Shown here: positions 8,949 to 18,362 of the stretch, one piece after another | Position numbering within the stretch: the stretch's first letter is position 1 | Layout of the letters: each line of letters starts with the position of its first letter | From: Shewanella kaireitica | GTDB taxonomy: Bacteria; Pseudomonadota; Gammaproteobacteria; Enterobacterales; Shewanellaceae | Assembly: GCF_023284045.1 (NCBI RefSeq) | Contig: NZ_JAKIKQ010000024.1 | Location: 1 to 60,178 of the forward strand | Length of the DNA: 60,178 nucleotides | Direction: 5' to 3' | Notes under the pieces: generated by a model | What the model saw: only the letters and a program-made list of their open reading frames with translations | Database searches by the model: none | What the model was told of the DNA's origin: nothing | Translations under genes and position numbers: made by a program

Positions 8949-10223
8949 ATGGATATTTTAATGAGTTTAGTAGGGGTGGTCACCTTACTAGCGATCGCTT
9001 TCGGGCTTTCAAATAATAAAAAAGCAATTAACAAACGTACTGTTCTAGGTGCACTAGCAATTCAAGCCGCTTTCGGTGGTTTCGTATTGTATGTTCCAGT
9101 TGGACAAGAAGTACTTGGTGGCGTTTCAATGGGTGTTGCCAGTGTTATTGGTTACTCTCAAGCAGGTATCGACTTCCTATTTGGTGGTCTAGGTACTGAC
9201 GCTATGTTCGCAAACGGTGTTGGCTTCGTCTTCGCTATCCGCGTACTTCCAGTTATTATCTTCTTCTCTTCTTTGATTGCTGTTCTTTACTACCTTGGCA
9301 TCATGCAGATGGTAATTAAGTTCATCGGTGGTGGTCTTCAGAAAGCATTGGGCACAAGCCGTACTGAGTCTATGTCTGCTACTGCAAACATCTTCGTAGG
9401 TCAAACTGAAGCGCCATTGGTTGTACGTCCATTTATTGCGACTATGACTAACTCAGAGCTATTCGCTATCATGGTTGGTGGTCTTGCATCTATCGCTGGT
9501 GCGGTACTTGCTGGTTACGCTGGTATGGGCGTTAAGATTGAGTACTTAGTTGCTGCATCTTTCATGGCTGCTCCTGGTGGTCTAATGATGGCTAAGCTTA
9601 TCCATCCTGAGACTGAAGAAACTAAAAACGAAATGGGCGACCTGCCTGAAGACACTGACAAGCCAGCTAACGTCATTGACGCTGCTGCTGCAGGTGCTGC
9701 TTCTGGTATGCATTTAGCACTTAACGTTGGTGCAATGCTTCTAGCATTCGTTGGTCTTATCGCAATGCTTAACGGTATGTTGGGTGGCATCGGTGGCTGG
9801 TTTGGAATGGAGAATCTTTCTCTAGAACTTATTCTAGGTTACCTGTTCATGCCTTTAGCATTCCTAATCGGTGTGCCTTGGAGTGAAGCGATGGTAGCTG
9901 GTTCTTTCATTGGTCAGAAGATCATTGTTAACGAATTCGTTGCTTACCTAAACTTTGCCCCATACCTAAAAGATATTGCTGATGGCGGTATGGTTGTTGC
10001 TGAAACTGGTGTTGCTATGACTGATAGAACTAAAGCTATCATCTCATTCGCACTATGTGGATTTGCTAACCTATCTTCAATTGCAATTCTACTTGGTGGT
10101 CTAGGCGCTATGGCTCCAAGCCGTCGTCATGACCTTGCTAAGCTTGGTGTACGTGCGGTTATCGCAGCATCGCTAGCAAACCTTATGAGTGCAACACTTG
10201 CAGGTCTATTCCTAGCATTGTAA
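8949..10223 (+). CDS. nupC: NupC-family concentrative nucleoside transporter
   Basis: A 424-residue inner-membrane symporter of the CNT family, importing nucleosides with a sodium or proton gradient. Eight or more hydrophobic segments are visible, with the family signature GQTEAPLVVRPF near residue 155 and the region GVPWSEAMVAGS near 315. Family knowledge gives the substrate class; the exact range cannot be read. It stands before the Tsx-like channel and deoCABD, so it supplies the catabolic enzymes downstream. It likely has its own promoter (8856-8890). Confidence 0.92.
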   Translation: MDILMSLVGVVTLLAIAFGLSNNKKAINKRTVLGALAIQAAFGGFVLYVPVGQEVLGGVSMGVASVIGYSQAGIDFLFGGLGTDAMFANGVGFVFAIRVLPVIIFFSSLIAVLYYLGIMQMVIKFIGGGLQKALGTSRTESMSATANIFVGQTEAPLVVRPFIATMTNSELFAIMVGGLASIAGAVLAGYAGMGVKIEYLVAASFMAAPGGLMMAKLIHPETEETKNEMGDLPEDTDKPANVIDAAAAGAASGMHLALNVGAMLLAFVGLIAMLNGMLGGIGGWFGMENLSLELILGYLFMPLAFLIGVPWSEAMVAGSFIGQKIIVNEFVAYLNFAPYLKDIADGGMVVAETGVAMTDRTKAIISFALCGFANLSSIAILLGGLGAMAPSRRHDLAKLGVRAVIAASLANLMSATLAGLFLAL

Positions 10224-10232
10224 GCCTCAATT

Positions 10233-10286
10233 AGACTGAGTGGCATGTGTTGCTCAGTCTTGGTTCTGCTCACTCGGAGCAGAACC
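10233..10286 (+). terminator. Two strong hairpins after nupC
   Basis: AGACTGAG/CTCAGTCT (10233-10260) is followed at once by GGTTCTGCTC/GAGCAGAACC (10262-10286). Neither has a T tract, so they may block exonucleases or attenuate rather than act as classic terminators. They could set different nupC and tsx mRNA levels. Confidence 0.5.
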
Positions 10287-10463
10287 ACAATTAAGTCAAT
10301 CGTTTTCCAGCTTTAAAGTTTTACGAAATGATCAATAACTAAGATTAGGGATTATTTCGACTTAAATACGACAATAACAATGGTAAGGCAGAATAATCTG
10401 TCGATAAATCATGACTTTGTTCTAATGTTAAAACTTAGTGTTCGCATTTTTACATAAATAGTG

Positions 10464-10491
10464 TTGAAATTTGACTTAAATTAAGTAGAAT
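10464..10491 (+). promoter_or_regulatory. Candidate sigma-70 promoter of the Tsx-like gene
   Basis: TTGAAA (10464-10469) and TAGAAT (10486-10491) are separated by 16 bases, about 70 bases before the start codon. The surrounding 340-base gap (10224-10563) otherwise holds only the hairpins after nupC and AT-rich sequence. Confidence 0.5.
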
Positions 10492-10563
10492 GCGCGCCAT
10501 AAAAAAGAAACGCTGACTCTTCATAAAGTAGAGCGGCAAAACCATAAATAAATGGGGTTGATG

Positions 10564-11412
10564 ATGAAAAACGTTAAAACTATCGCACTAGCTACAGCAC
10601 TAGCAGCTACAGCAACAATGGCAGCACCTACTTTCGCAGCAGATCGTACAGACCTTCGTGCTGGCGATTACAGCTGGATGCAGTTCAACGCTATGTACGC
10701 GTTCAACGAATTACCTTCAGACGGTGATGGCGATGGCCATGATTACCTAGAGATGGAATTTGGCGGCCGCGCTGGCATCGTTGACCTTTATGGTTACGTT
10801 GATGTATTCAACCTAACTAACAGCAGCTCAGGCGATAAGACTGGCAGCGACAGCAAAATGTTCATGAAGTTTGCTCCTCGTTTCTCTATCGATGCGATGA
10901 CTGGTTGGGACCTTTCTGCTGGTCCTATCCAAGAAGTTTACTTCTCGACTCTATTTAACTGGGGTGGCGGAGCATTCAACAAAGACGGGAAAGGTGATGT
11001 AAACGCTTCTTTCTGGGGTATCGGTGCTGACGTTATGGTTCCATGGTTAGGTAAAACTGGCATGAACTTATACGCTCACTACGACATGAACATTAAAGAG
11101 TGGAACGGTTACCAATTCTCTATGAACTGGTTCAAGCCTTTCATGAACTTTGATAACGGTTCATTCGTTTCTTTCCAAGGTTATGTTGACTACCAGTTCG
11201 GCGCTGATGAAAAATACGGCAACGAATTTGTACCACAAACTACTAGCGGTGGCGCTGCATACTTCGGTCTACACTGGCATTCAGAGAACTACGCTCTTGG
11301 TTACGGTCTAAAAGGCTACAAAGACGTATACCTTCTTGAAGATGGTGCAGGTATCGTTGGTCTAGAAACTACTGGTTGGGCACATTACCTAACTGCTACT
11401 TACAAGTTCTAA
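10564..11412 (+). CDS. tsx: Tsx/OmpK-family outer-membrane nucleoside channel
   Basis: A predicted outer-membrane beta-barrel for passive entry of nucleosides. The protein has a signal peptide cut after PTFAA and an aromatic-rich barrel of about 255 residues ending in a terminal phenylalanine (TATYKF), typical of outer-membrane proteins. The Tsx/OmpK signature region includes the start DLRAGDYSWMQFN. ATG codons at 10552, 10561 and 10564 are in frame; GGGG at 10554 best suits the last. Its place between nupC and deoC supports the nucleoside role. Confidence 0.85.
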   Translation: MKNVKTIALATALAATATMAAPTFAADRTDLRAGDYSWMQFNAMYAFNELPSDGDGDGHDYLEMEFGGRAGIVDLYGYVDVFNLTNSSSGDKTGSDSKMFMKFAPRFSIDAMTGWDLSAGPIQEVYFSTLFNWGGGAFNKDGKGDVNASFWGIGADVMVPWLGKTGMNLYAHYDMNIKEWNGYQFSMNWFKPFMNFDNGSFVSFQGYVDYQFGADEKYGNEFVPQTTSGGAAYFGLHWHSENYALGYGLKGYKDVYLLEDGAGIVGLETTGWAHYLTATYKF

Positions 11413-11703
11413 GCAACGCTTAAAGAACAGTTAAGTATCTGTCAGAGCCGCGAAATATCGCGGCTCTAACTATCTTCTAAATATATTGATGTTGAATCTC
11501 TAATTTTTATTTCGATTTTTAGCCATTTGGTAACGCAAACAGATTAATTTTTACTTAAGCATGAACTATATTTAATTAGCTTGTTTAGGTAAGTATTAAT
11601 TGAAAGTGATATAAGATTTATTACGCGCTAAAAAGGACTTTTCGCGGAAAGGCAGACATAAGCAGTATCTATCTCCCTTCCCGGTCTTCATGGATTCAAG
11701 TCG

Positions 11704-11717
11704 TGACACTAGTGTCA
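11704..11717. promoter_or_regulatory. Perfect 14-base palindrome before deoC
   Basis: TGACACTAGTGTCA reads the same on both strands. It lies 12 bases left of the CytR-like site and is a likely protein-binding site. It does not match the CRP consensus in its right half, and the protein that would bind it is unknown. Confidence 0.5.
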
Positions 11718-11729
11718 AGATTATTGCGA

Positions 11730-11744
11730 TGCAAAGACGTTGCA
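11730..11744. promoter_or_regulatory. CytR-like operator before deoC
   Basis: TGCAAAGACGTTGCA holds inverted arms TGCAA and TTGCA with a five-base centre, matching the TGCAA/TTGCA half-sites recognised by CytR, the LacI-type nucleoside repressor of E. coli deo genes. It sits 182 bases before the deoC start. Assignment rests on motif and neighbouring genes. Confidence 0.5.
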
Positions 11745-11925
11745 ATGTTGGATACCTGAATATTGACCTTAAGTTGAGCATCATCAATCGATGCCCATCA
11801 ATAAGGTTTGGCAATGCTCGAAGGCCCGGCCCATAACTATAATCAAAACCAGCCACCTCTAAGCGCAGCTATACGACAATTTTCTATTAAAATTTTACTA
11901 TTTGAATATGTCTCGGAGAGCTATT

Positions 11926-12699
11926 ATGAGCGACTTAAAAAAAGCAGCACAACAAGCCATTAATTTAATGGATCTTACTACGCTAAATGACGACGATACC
12001 GACCAGAAGGTTATCGATTTATGTCATAAAGCTAAGACGCCAGCTGGCGACACTGCTGCTATTTGTATCTACCCTCGCTTTATTCCTATTGCACGTAAAA
12101 CGCTAAATGAGATTGGCGGCGATGATATCAAAATCGCAACAGTGACTAACTTCCCACACGGTAACGACGATATTGCGATTGCAGTATTAGAGACGCGTGC
12201 AGCTGTCGCTTACGGCGCAGATGAAGTTGATGTTGTTTTCCCATACCGCGCATTAATGGCGGGTAACGAAACTGTCGGTTTTGAGCTAGTTAAAGCTTGT
12301 AAAGAAGCTTGTGGCGATGAAGCCATCTTGAAAGTTATTATCGAGTCAGGTGTTTTGGCTGATCCAGCACTTATCCGTAAAGCATCTGAGCTATCAATCG
12401 ATGCGGGTGCTGACTTCATTAAGACTTCAACAGGTAAAGTTGCTGTAAACGCAACACTTGAAGCTGCTGAGATAATGATGACTGTGATCAGCGAAAAGAA
12501 CACTAAGGTTGGCTTTAAGCCTGCTGGTGGCGTAAAAGATGCTGCAGCTGCGGCAGAGTTTTTAGGTGTTGCAGCACGTCTTCTAGGCGATGACTGGGCG
12601 ACTCCTGCTACATTCCGTTTTGGCGCTTCTAGCTTATTAACTAACTTACTTCATACATTGGAGTTAGGTGACGCACCTAAAGGACCACAAGGTTACTAA
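11926..12699 (+). CDS. deoC: Deoxyribose-phosphate aldolase
   Basis: Splits 2-deoxyribose-5-phosphate into acetaldehyde and glyceraldehyde-3-phosphate, the last step of deoxynucleoside breakdown. The 257-residue class I aldolase has the Schiff-base lysine in FIKTSTGK (Lys166) and the second active lysine in GFKPAGG (Lys198), with length near the 259 of E. coli. I chose the ATG at 11926 because GGAGAG lies just upstream; the frame is open back to 11902. It is first in deoCABD. Confidence 0.95.
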   Translation: MSDLKKAAQQAINLMDLTTLNDDDTDQKVIDLCHKAKTPAGDTAAICIYPRFIPIARKTLNEIGGDDIKIATVTNFPHGNDDIAIAVLETRAAVAYGADEVDVVFPYRALMAGNETVGFELVKACKEACGDEAILKVIIESGVLADPALIRKASELSIDAGADFIKTSTGKVAVNATLEAAEIMMTVISEKNTKVGFKPAGGVKDAAAAAEFLGVAARLLGDDWATPATFRFGASSLLTNLLHTLELGDAPKGPQGY

Positions 12700-12862
12700 T
12701 CTTTACTGATTTAGCTTGTTGTTAAGTGTGATCTAAATCTAATTAGGTGTATCAAAAGTCCGTTATTATGTAACTATATTACGGCTTTTGATTCCCCCTT
12801 AGCAGATTGCTAACTGAAAGTTACCTTAAGTGGAAACTCAGTTACATTCTTGGAGGTAGTAC

Positions 12863-14194
12863 ATGTTTTTAGCTCAAGAAATTATTCGTAAAAAACGTAA
12901 TGCTGAAGTCCTTTCAACTGAAGAGATCCAATTCTTCGTTAATGGCATCACCAATAACACTGTATCTGAAGGGCAGATCGCTGCACTAGGTATGGCGGTT
13001 TATTTCAACGACATGAACATGGATGAGCGTATCGCGCTTACCACGTCTATGCGTGATTCTGGTACGGTTCTCGACTGGAAATCTCTTGACCTTAATGGTC
13101 CAATTATCGATAAGCACTCAACCGGTGGTGTGGGGGATGTCATTAGTTTGATGTTAGGCCCTATGGCTGCAGCTTGTGGTGGTTATGTTCCGATGATCTC
13201 AGGCCGAGGCTTGGGTCATACTGGCGGCACACTCGATAAGTTTGACGCCATTCCTGGTTACAATACTGAGCCTGATAGTGCACTGTTTCGCAAAGTGGTT
13301 AAAGAGGCTGGCGTAGCAATTATTGGTCAGACAGGTGATCTAGTCCCTGCTGATAAGCGCTTTTACTCTATTCGCGATAATACCGCGACAGTAGAATCTA
13401 TCTCACTTATTACCGCCTCTATTCTTTCTAAAAAGCTTGCCGCAGGCCTTGATGCCCTCGCAATGGATGTCAAAGTTGGTACTGGCGCCTTTATGCCAAC
13501 CTACGAAGCATCTGAAGAGCTTGCCCGCAGTATCACTGCTGTTGCTAATGGTGCAGGAACTAAAACAACCGCTCTATTAACTGACATGAACCAAGTTTTG
13601 GCTTCATGTGCAGGTAATGCTGTTGAGGTTAAAGAAGCTGTCGACTTCATGACTGGTGCTTACCGTAATCCACGTCTTTACGAAGTGACTATGGGACTTT
13701 GCGCAGAAATGCTTACCCTTGGTGGTATTGCAAGCAATGAAGCGGAGGCACGTGCCAAGCTAAATGAAGTGCTCGATAACGGTAAAGCTGCTGAGATATT
13801 TGGCCGCATGGTATCAGGTCTTGGTGGACCGACTGATTTCGTAGAAAACTACAGTAAATACCTACCTGATTCACAAATTATTCGTCCTGTTTATGCTGAC
13901 CAAACCGGTTTTGCAACTGCAATGGATACCCGTGAATTGGGTCTTGCAGTTGTTACCTTAGGTGGCGGACGTCGTAAGCCTGGTGACACACTCGATTACA
14001 GTGTTGGACTGACTAAAGTTTGCGCCCTTGGCGATGAAATCAGTGCCGATAAGCCTATCGCATTTATACACGCTCAATCTGAAGGTGCCTTTGCTGAAGC
14101 TGAAGCTGCAGTGAAAAAAGCGATTCACATTGGCGATACCAAACCAGAGAAAACTCCTGAGATATATCGTTATATCCGCGAGTCAGATCTGTAA
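12863..14194 (+). CDS. deoA: Thymidine phosphorylase
   Basis: Cleaves thymidine and deoxyuridine with phosphate to the base and deoxyribose-1-phosphate. The 443-residue protein carries the pyrimidine-phosphorylase signature within SGRGLGHTGGTLDK and the phosphate-binding KHSTGGVGD near residue 85. Length matches E. coli DeoA (440). GGAGG lies eight bases before the ATG. The stop is only 13 bases from deoB, so the two are co-transcribed. Confidence 0.96.
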   Translation: MFLAQEIIRKKRNAEVLSTEEIQFFVNGITNNTVSEGQIAALGMAVYFNDMNMDERIALTTSMRDSGTVLDWKSLDLNGPIIDKHSTGGVGDVISLMLGPMAAACGGYVPMISGRGLGHTGGTLDKFDAIPGYNTEPDSALFRKVVKEAGVAIIGQTGDLVPADKRFYSIRDNTATVESISLITASILSKKLAAGLDALAMDVKVGTGAFMPTYEASEELARSITAVANGAGTKTTALLTDMNQVLASCAGNAVEVKEAVDFMTGAYRNPRLYEVTMGLCAEMLTLGGIASNEAEARAKLNEVLDNGKAAEIFGRMVSGLGGPTDFVENYSKYLPDSQIIRPVYADQTGFATAMDTRELGLAVVTLGGGRRKPGDTLDYSVGLTKVCALGDEISADKPIAFIHAQSEGAFAEAEAAVKKAIHIGDTKPEKTPEIYRYIRESDL

Positions 14195-14207
14195 CGGAGC
14201 ACAGTTT

Positions 14208-15425
14208 ATGAAACGTACTATAATCATGATGCTAGATTCATTCGGCGTAGGGGCTGCACATGATGCAGAAGCCTTTGGCGACGTAGGGTCAGACACTTTT
14301 GGACACATCGCAAAAGCATGTGCTGAAGGTAAAGCAAATGACGGCCGTGAAGGGCCATTGAAATTGCCAAATCTAGCACGCTTGGGGTTAGGGCACGCAT
14401 CTAAAGAGAGCACGGGTGAATTCCCTGCTGGTTTTGGTGATGATGTCGAGATTATCGGCGCTTATGGTCATGCCGATGAATTAAGCTCAGGTAAAGACAC
14501 GCCGAGTGGACATTGGGAAATGGCGGGTGTACCTGTTTTATATGAATGGGGCTACTTTAGCGAGCTGACTAACTCTTTCCCGCAGGAACTTACAGATAAG
14601 ATACTTGCTCGTGCAGGTTTAACTGAGTTTCTCGGTAACTGCCACTCTTCAGGAACTGTGATCCTAGAAGAGCTTGGTGAAGAGCATATGCGCACTGGTA
14701 AGCCTATTTTCTATACCTCTGCCGATTCAGTGTTCCAGATTGCTTGTCATGAAGAGAGCTTTGGACTTGAAAAATTATATGAGCTTTGCATTATCGCTCG
14801 TGAAGAGCTAGCTGATTACAATATTGGCCGTGTTATTGCTCGTCCATTTGTTGGTACTGATGCAAGTAACTTTGAGCGTACAGGCAATCGTCGCGACTAT
14901 GCGGTTGAGCCACCAGCGCCAACAGTACTCGATAAGCTAAAAGCAGCCGGTGGTGAAGTGGTTAGTGTGGGCAAGATTGCTGACATCTATGCACATTGCG
15001 GTATTACTCAAAAAGTAAAAGCAACTGGGCTTGAAGCATTGTTTGATGCCACGCTAGAGCAAGTTAAACAAGCGGGTGACAATACGATTGTATTCACTAA
15101 CTTTGTTGATTTTGACTCTCACTATGGCCATCGCCGTGATGTTGCTGGCTATGCTCGCAGCCTAGAGTATTTCGATGCTCGCTTACCAGAGATATTAGCT
15201 CTGTTAGACGAAGATGACTTCTTACTGCTTACGGCAGACCATGGTTGTGACCCAACTTGGCCTGGAAGTGATCATACTCGTGAACGAGTACCGGTTTTAG
15301 CATATGGTGCAGGGCTCGAACCTGGATCATTAGGTCTACGTAACAGCTTTGCTGATATGGGCCAATCTATAGCGAGCTACTTTAAGCTTGAGCCTATGGA
15401 ATATGGCGAATCGTTTGTTCGCTAG
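14208..15425 (+). CDS. deoB: Phosphopentomutase
   Basis: Converts (deoxy)ribose-1-phosphate to the 5-phosphate, linking DeoA and DeoD to DeoC. The 405-residue alkaline-phosphatase-superfamily enzyme shows metal ligands in LDSFGVGAAHDA near the N-terminus and in LLTADHGCDPTWPGSDHTRE near the C-terminus, with the active threonine in SGKDTPSGHWEMAG. The ATG at 14208 follows ACGGAGC; the frame extends upstream into deoA, but that start would overlap the preceding gene by 65 bases. Confidence 0.96.
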   Translation: MKRTIIMMLDSFGVGAAHDAEAFGDVGSDTFGHIAKACAEGKANDGREGPLKLPNLARLGLGHASKESTGEFPAGFGDDVEIIGAYGHADELSSGKDTPSGHWEMAGVPVLYEWGYFSELTNSFPQELTDKILARAGLTEFLGNCHSSGTVILEELGEEHMRTGKPIFYTSADSVFQIACHEESFGLEKLYELCIIAREELADYNIGRVIARPFVGTDASNFERTGNRRDYAVEPPAPTVLDKLKAAGGEVVSVGKIADIYAHCGITQKVKATGLEALFDATLEQVKQAGDNTIVFTNFVDFDSHYGHRRDVAGYARSLEYFDARLPEILALLDEDDFLLLTADHGCDPTWPGSDHTRERVPVLAYGAGLEPGSLGLRNSFADMGQSIASYFKLEPMEYGESFVR

Positions 15426-15528
15426 TTAAACCGAAACAATTTTTAAATTTGGCGGTTCACTTTGGACCGCTAGCATAAAAAGACTCAAGTATTAACGACG
15501 GTCTAAAAATATAAATAGGGGTTTTCTG

Positions 15529-16239
15529 ATGGCTACACCACACATTAATGCCGTAGACGGTGCATTTGGCGATACAGTGCTATTTCCTGGCGATCCACTA
15601 CGTGCAAAATACATTGCTGAAACATTTCTAGAAAACGTTGAGCAAGTTACTGACGTTCGTAACATGCTAGGTTTTACTGGTACATACAAAGGTGTTCGCA
15701 TCTCTGTTATGGGTTCAGGTATGGGCATTCCTTCTTGCTCAATCTACGCAACTGAATTGATCAAAGATTACGGCGTTAAAAACCTAATCCGTGTTGGTAC
15801 CTGTGGTGCAGTTAGCACTGACGTTAAAGTTCGTGACGTATTAATCGGTATGGGTGCATGTACTGATTCACAAGTTAACCGTCTACGTTTTAAAGGCCAA
15901 GATTTCGCAGCAATCGCTGACTACAGCCTACTTAGCGCTGTGGTTAAAGCTGCAGAAGAGAAAGGCACTAAGTTCCGCGTTGGTAACGTTTTCTCTGCTG
16001 ATCTTTTCTACACTCCAGATCCAGAAATGTTTGATGTTATGGAAAAAATGAACATCTTAGGTGTCGAAATGGAAGCTGCAGGCCTTTACGGCGTTGCTGC
16101 TGAGTTCGGTGCTAAAGCATTATGTGTTTGTACTGTATCTGATCACATCCGTACTGGTGAAAAGACCTCTTCTGACGAGCGTCAAACTACCTTTAACGAA
16201 ATGATCGAAATGACACTAGAAGCAGCTATCACTCTTTAA
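15529..16239 (+). CDS. deoD: Purine-nucleoside phosphorylase (DeoD type)
   Basis: Phosphorolyses purine nucleosides to the free base and (deoxy)ribose-1-phosphate. The 236-residue protein belongs to the hexameric DeoD class: HINAVDGAFGDTVLFPGDPLRAK at the start (His4-type and phosphate site), GSGMGIPSCSIY in the middle, and GVEMEAAGLYGVA around the base-binding glutamate. Gene order deoCABD matches E. coli. It closes the operon, with a strong terminator 48 bases on. Confidence 0.95.
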   Translation: MATPHINAVDGAFGDTVLFPGDPLRAKYIAETFLENVEQVTDVRNMLGFTGTYKGVRISVMGSGMGIPSCSIYATELIKDYGVKNLIRVGTCGAVSTDVKVRDVLIGMGACTDSQVNRLRFKGQDFAAIADYSLLSAVVKAAEEKGTKFRVGNVFSADLFYTPDPEMFDVMEKMNILGVEMEAAGLYGVAAEFGAKALCVCTVSDHIRTGEKTSSDERQTTFNEMIEMTLEAAITL

Positions 16240-16286
16240 TGAGCTTTGTTGCAGTAAACCAGTAACACTGGTTTATAAGTCATTAA

Positions 16287-16314
16287 AAAGCGGACATTGA
16301 TTGTCCGCTTTTTT
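16287..16314 (+). terminator. Intrinsic terminator of the deo operon
   Basis: AAAGCGGACA and TGTCCGCTTT pair around TTGAT and end in T6. It lies between deoD and the convergent ytjB gene. Confidence 0.9.
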
Positions 16315-16361
16315 GTGGCTGTTTGTTTCGTGCTGAAATGTATTACTCTATTTATAGCATT

Positions 16362-17066
16362 TTAAGGTTTATCCACTTTCTCTTCTACAGAGAGTGTTTC
16401 ATCCGCTTGATTTTCTTGTTCTTCACGTCGATGTTTAGCATTTCTTTTGCTGAGCAGTTGTCTGAACTTTATCTTAGCTTTGCGCCTGTCAAAGTCGGCG
16501 CGTTTAAACGATAACGCGCGTGACAATAGCATGCCGATGAGCCCAGCAATGACCAGCATCATCTGCTGCTGTTCCATATTGATCTGGTGCGCTTCTTTAA
16601 TTTCATTAAAAAAGTACTTTGGCTCTAATCTAACCTCTACATAACCCAAGTTCTGCCCATCTTGCGAAACAGCCTCAACATAAGGAGGATATTGTGCAAG
16701 AAGTTGTACCATCTCCTCGGAATCAGCTTCATAGTCCTCTTGGGTGACACTTTGTGCGAAGGACAGCCTAACGCCATCTTCACTAAAAATACTGGCTGAC
16801 ATCACTTTAGGGTCAAGTACCAATGCGGTGGCAAGCCATTGCAACTGCTCATCATTTTCCAACTGCAGGGCTGGAGCGGCGCCATAGGCAGTTTGCTCTA
16901 CTAATAATCTTGCCATCTTTTCGGTTTGGGACTTTAGAAGCTGTTGCCCTTGTAGTAGGCTAGTTTCCCACAACTGATCCAGACCAATGAATAATGCAAT
17001 AGCGATAAGGATCTGTAATATCCTGCTTATTCGATGGCTCTTTTTTAGGCCTTTTAAATAAAACAC
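16362..17066 (-). CDS. ytjB: YtjB/AhpA-type membrane protein
   Basis: A 234-residue inner-membrane protein of the SMP_2 family (E. coli YtjB, formerly Smp), of poorly known function. An N-terminal membrane segment (about 16-33) is followed by a periplasmic domain of about 130 residues, a second membrane segment near 165-182, and a very basic then acidic cytoplasmic tail. It is divergent from serB with a 78-base gap, the same arrangement as in E. coli, which supports the assignment. Confidence 0.85.
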   Translation of the reverse strand: MFYLKGLKKSHRISRILQILIAIALFIGLDQLWETSLLQGQQLLKSQTEKMARLLVEQTAYGAAPALQLENDEQLQWLATALVLDPKVMSASIFSEDGVRLSFAQSVTQEDYEADSEEMVQLLAQYPPYVEAVSQDGQNLGYVEVRLEPKYFFNEIKEAHQINMEQQQMMLVIAGLIGMLLSRALSFKRADFDRRKAKIKFRQLLSKRNAKHRREEQENQADETLSVEEKVDKP

Positions 17067-17144
17067 TGAAATCCTTAATTTGTAGTGTACTCACTTAATC
17101 ATAATTGATTATCTCGGTACTCGGTAGTTGGAGAAACATAACTA

Positions 17145-18116
17145 ATGGAAAATTTGAGTCAATCTACTGTTTTTGAATGGTTAAACAGTGAAAGTAGCAT
17201 GTCTTACCGCACTGGGGAACAAAGATTTTCTCGCCATGTCGAGACTCATTTTCCATCGACGTCACTGCGTTATCGGATCTTGTTTTCTGAAAATAGCAGT
17301 CATGCAGCTATAGAGGATTGGTTGCTGTGCAATACTGCTGAGTTAAGCCTTGCGCTCATTACCCGTAACAACGAGCTGAGTTGTATAGAGGTTTGCGCGG
17401 CTGAAGCGTTAAACTTTGCTGCTTTAAAGACCTTACCTAACGTAGAGGTACTCCAGATCAAAGCCGATGCTCCAGTGCTTAATCAACCGGGACTGTTAGT
17501 GATGGATATGGACTCGACTGCAATTGAGATTGAGTGTATCGATGAACTCGCTGAGATGGCGGGGGTTGGCGCAGCAGTCGCCGCAGTGACAGAGCAAGCG
17601 ATGCAGGGTGAGCTTGATTTTGAAGAGAGCTTGCGTGCCAGAGTGGCAAAACTTAAAGATGCCGACGCTGACGTTATTCACCGTTTATGCAGCAAACTGC
17701 CGTTAATGCCAGGTTTGACCGAAATGATTGCCGAGTTAAAACAGTATCAATGGCGAACCGTCGTGGCTTCAGGTGGCTTTACTCCTTTTGTTAATCACCT
17801 TAAACAGTTGCTCGATTTAGATGCCGCTTTTGCTAATGAGTTAGATATTGCGGAAGGAAAGCTACTCGGCACGGTTTCTGGTCAGGTAGTTGATGCACAG
17901 TTTAAAGCTGATACTGTCGAAAGTTGCGCTAAGCAGTGGTCAATAGCAATGGGGCAACGTGTTGCTATTGGTGATGGTGCCAATGATATCCCAATGATTA
18001 ATATTGCAGACTTTGGTATTGCTTACCATGCTAAACCCAAGCTTGCTGCGGTTGCAGACGTTAATATTGATAAGCTAAACCTTAAAGTGTTGCCCTATCT
18101 ATTTCAGCTCAAATAG
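17145..18116 (+). CDS. serB: Phosphoserine phosphatase
   Basis: Final enzyme of serine synthesis: hydrolyses O-phosphoserine to L-serine. The 323-residue protein has an N-terminal regulatory-like region and a C-terminal HAD phosphatase domain. The nucleophile motif is DMDST (Asp121, Asp123); motif II is VVASGGFTPF, and GDGANDIPMI supplies the metal aspartates. Length equals E. coli SerB (322). GGAGAAAC lies close before the ATG. Confidence 0.95.
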   Translation: MENLSQSTVFEWLNSESSMSYRTGEQRFSRHVETHFPSTSLRYRILFSENSSHAAIEDWLLCNTAELSLALITRNNELSCIEVCAAEALNFAALKTLPNVEVLQIKADAPVLNQPGLLVMDMDSTAIEIECIDELAEMAGVGAAVAAVTEQAMQGELDFEESLRARVAKLKDADADVIHRLCSKLPLMPGLTEMIAELKQYQWRTVVASGGFTPFVNHLKQLLDLDAAFANELDIAEGKLLGTVSGQVVDAQFKADTVESCAKQWSIAMGQRVAIGDGANDIPMINIADFGIAYHAKPKLAAVADVNIDKLNLKVLPYLFQLK

Positions 18117-18163
18117 TCTGAAGTAGTCACGCTAGGTAAGCGCGCTCTGAACTAATCATCTAT

Positions 18164-18195
18164 TGACCTATAAATTCACTTTTATGGGTCTTTTT
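18164..18195 (+). terminator. Intrinsic terminator after serB
   Basis: GACCTATAAA pairs with TTTATGGGTC (one G-T pair) around a short loop, followed by T5ATTTTT. Confidence 0.8.
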
Positions 18196-18362
18196 ATTTT
18201 TGTTTCAAATGTGTCTTATCTTGCTGTTCCACCTATCAGTTCCTTTGTCTTACTGTTTGAAACCTGCTGATTTTGTTGATGTTAGCATTAGCCTTAGAGT
18301 TATTACTCTTGTTTTTGTGTGGTTAACTCAGTAACTTAGGTTAAAAAATTGAGCATTACAGC

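Larger units (their letters stand above)
11413..11925 (+). promoter_or_regulatory. Long control region before deoC
   Basis: About 510 bases without a credible gene; an 86-codon open frame on the minus strand at 11596-11856 lacks a family match and a ribosome site. The region contains a perfect palindrome at 11704-11717 and a CytR-like site at 11730-11744. The deo promoter therefore probably lies right of about 11700. Confidence 0.5.

Noticed and set aside
11596..11856. 86-codon frame on the minus strand before deoC
   Set aside because: No ribosome site or family likeness, and the stretch contains the CytR-like site and palindrome expected of a control region.
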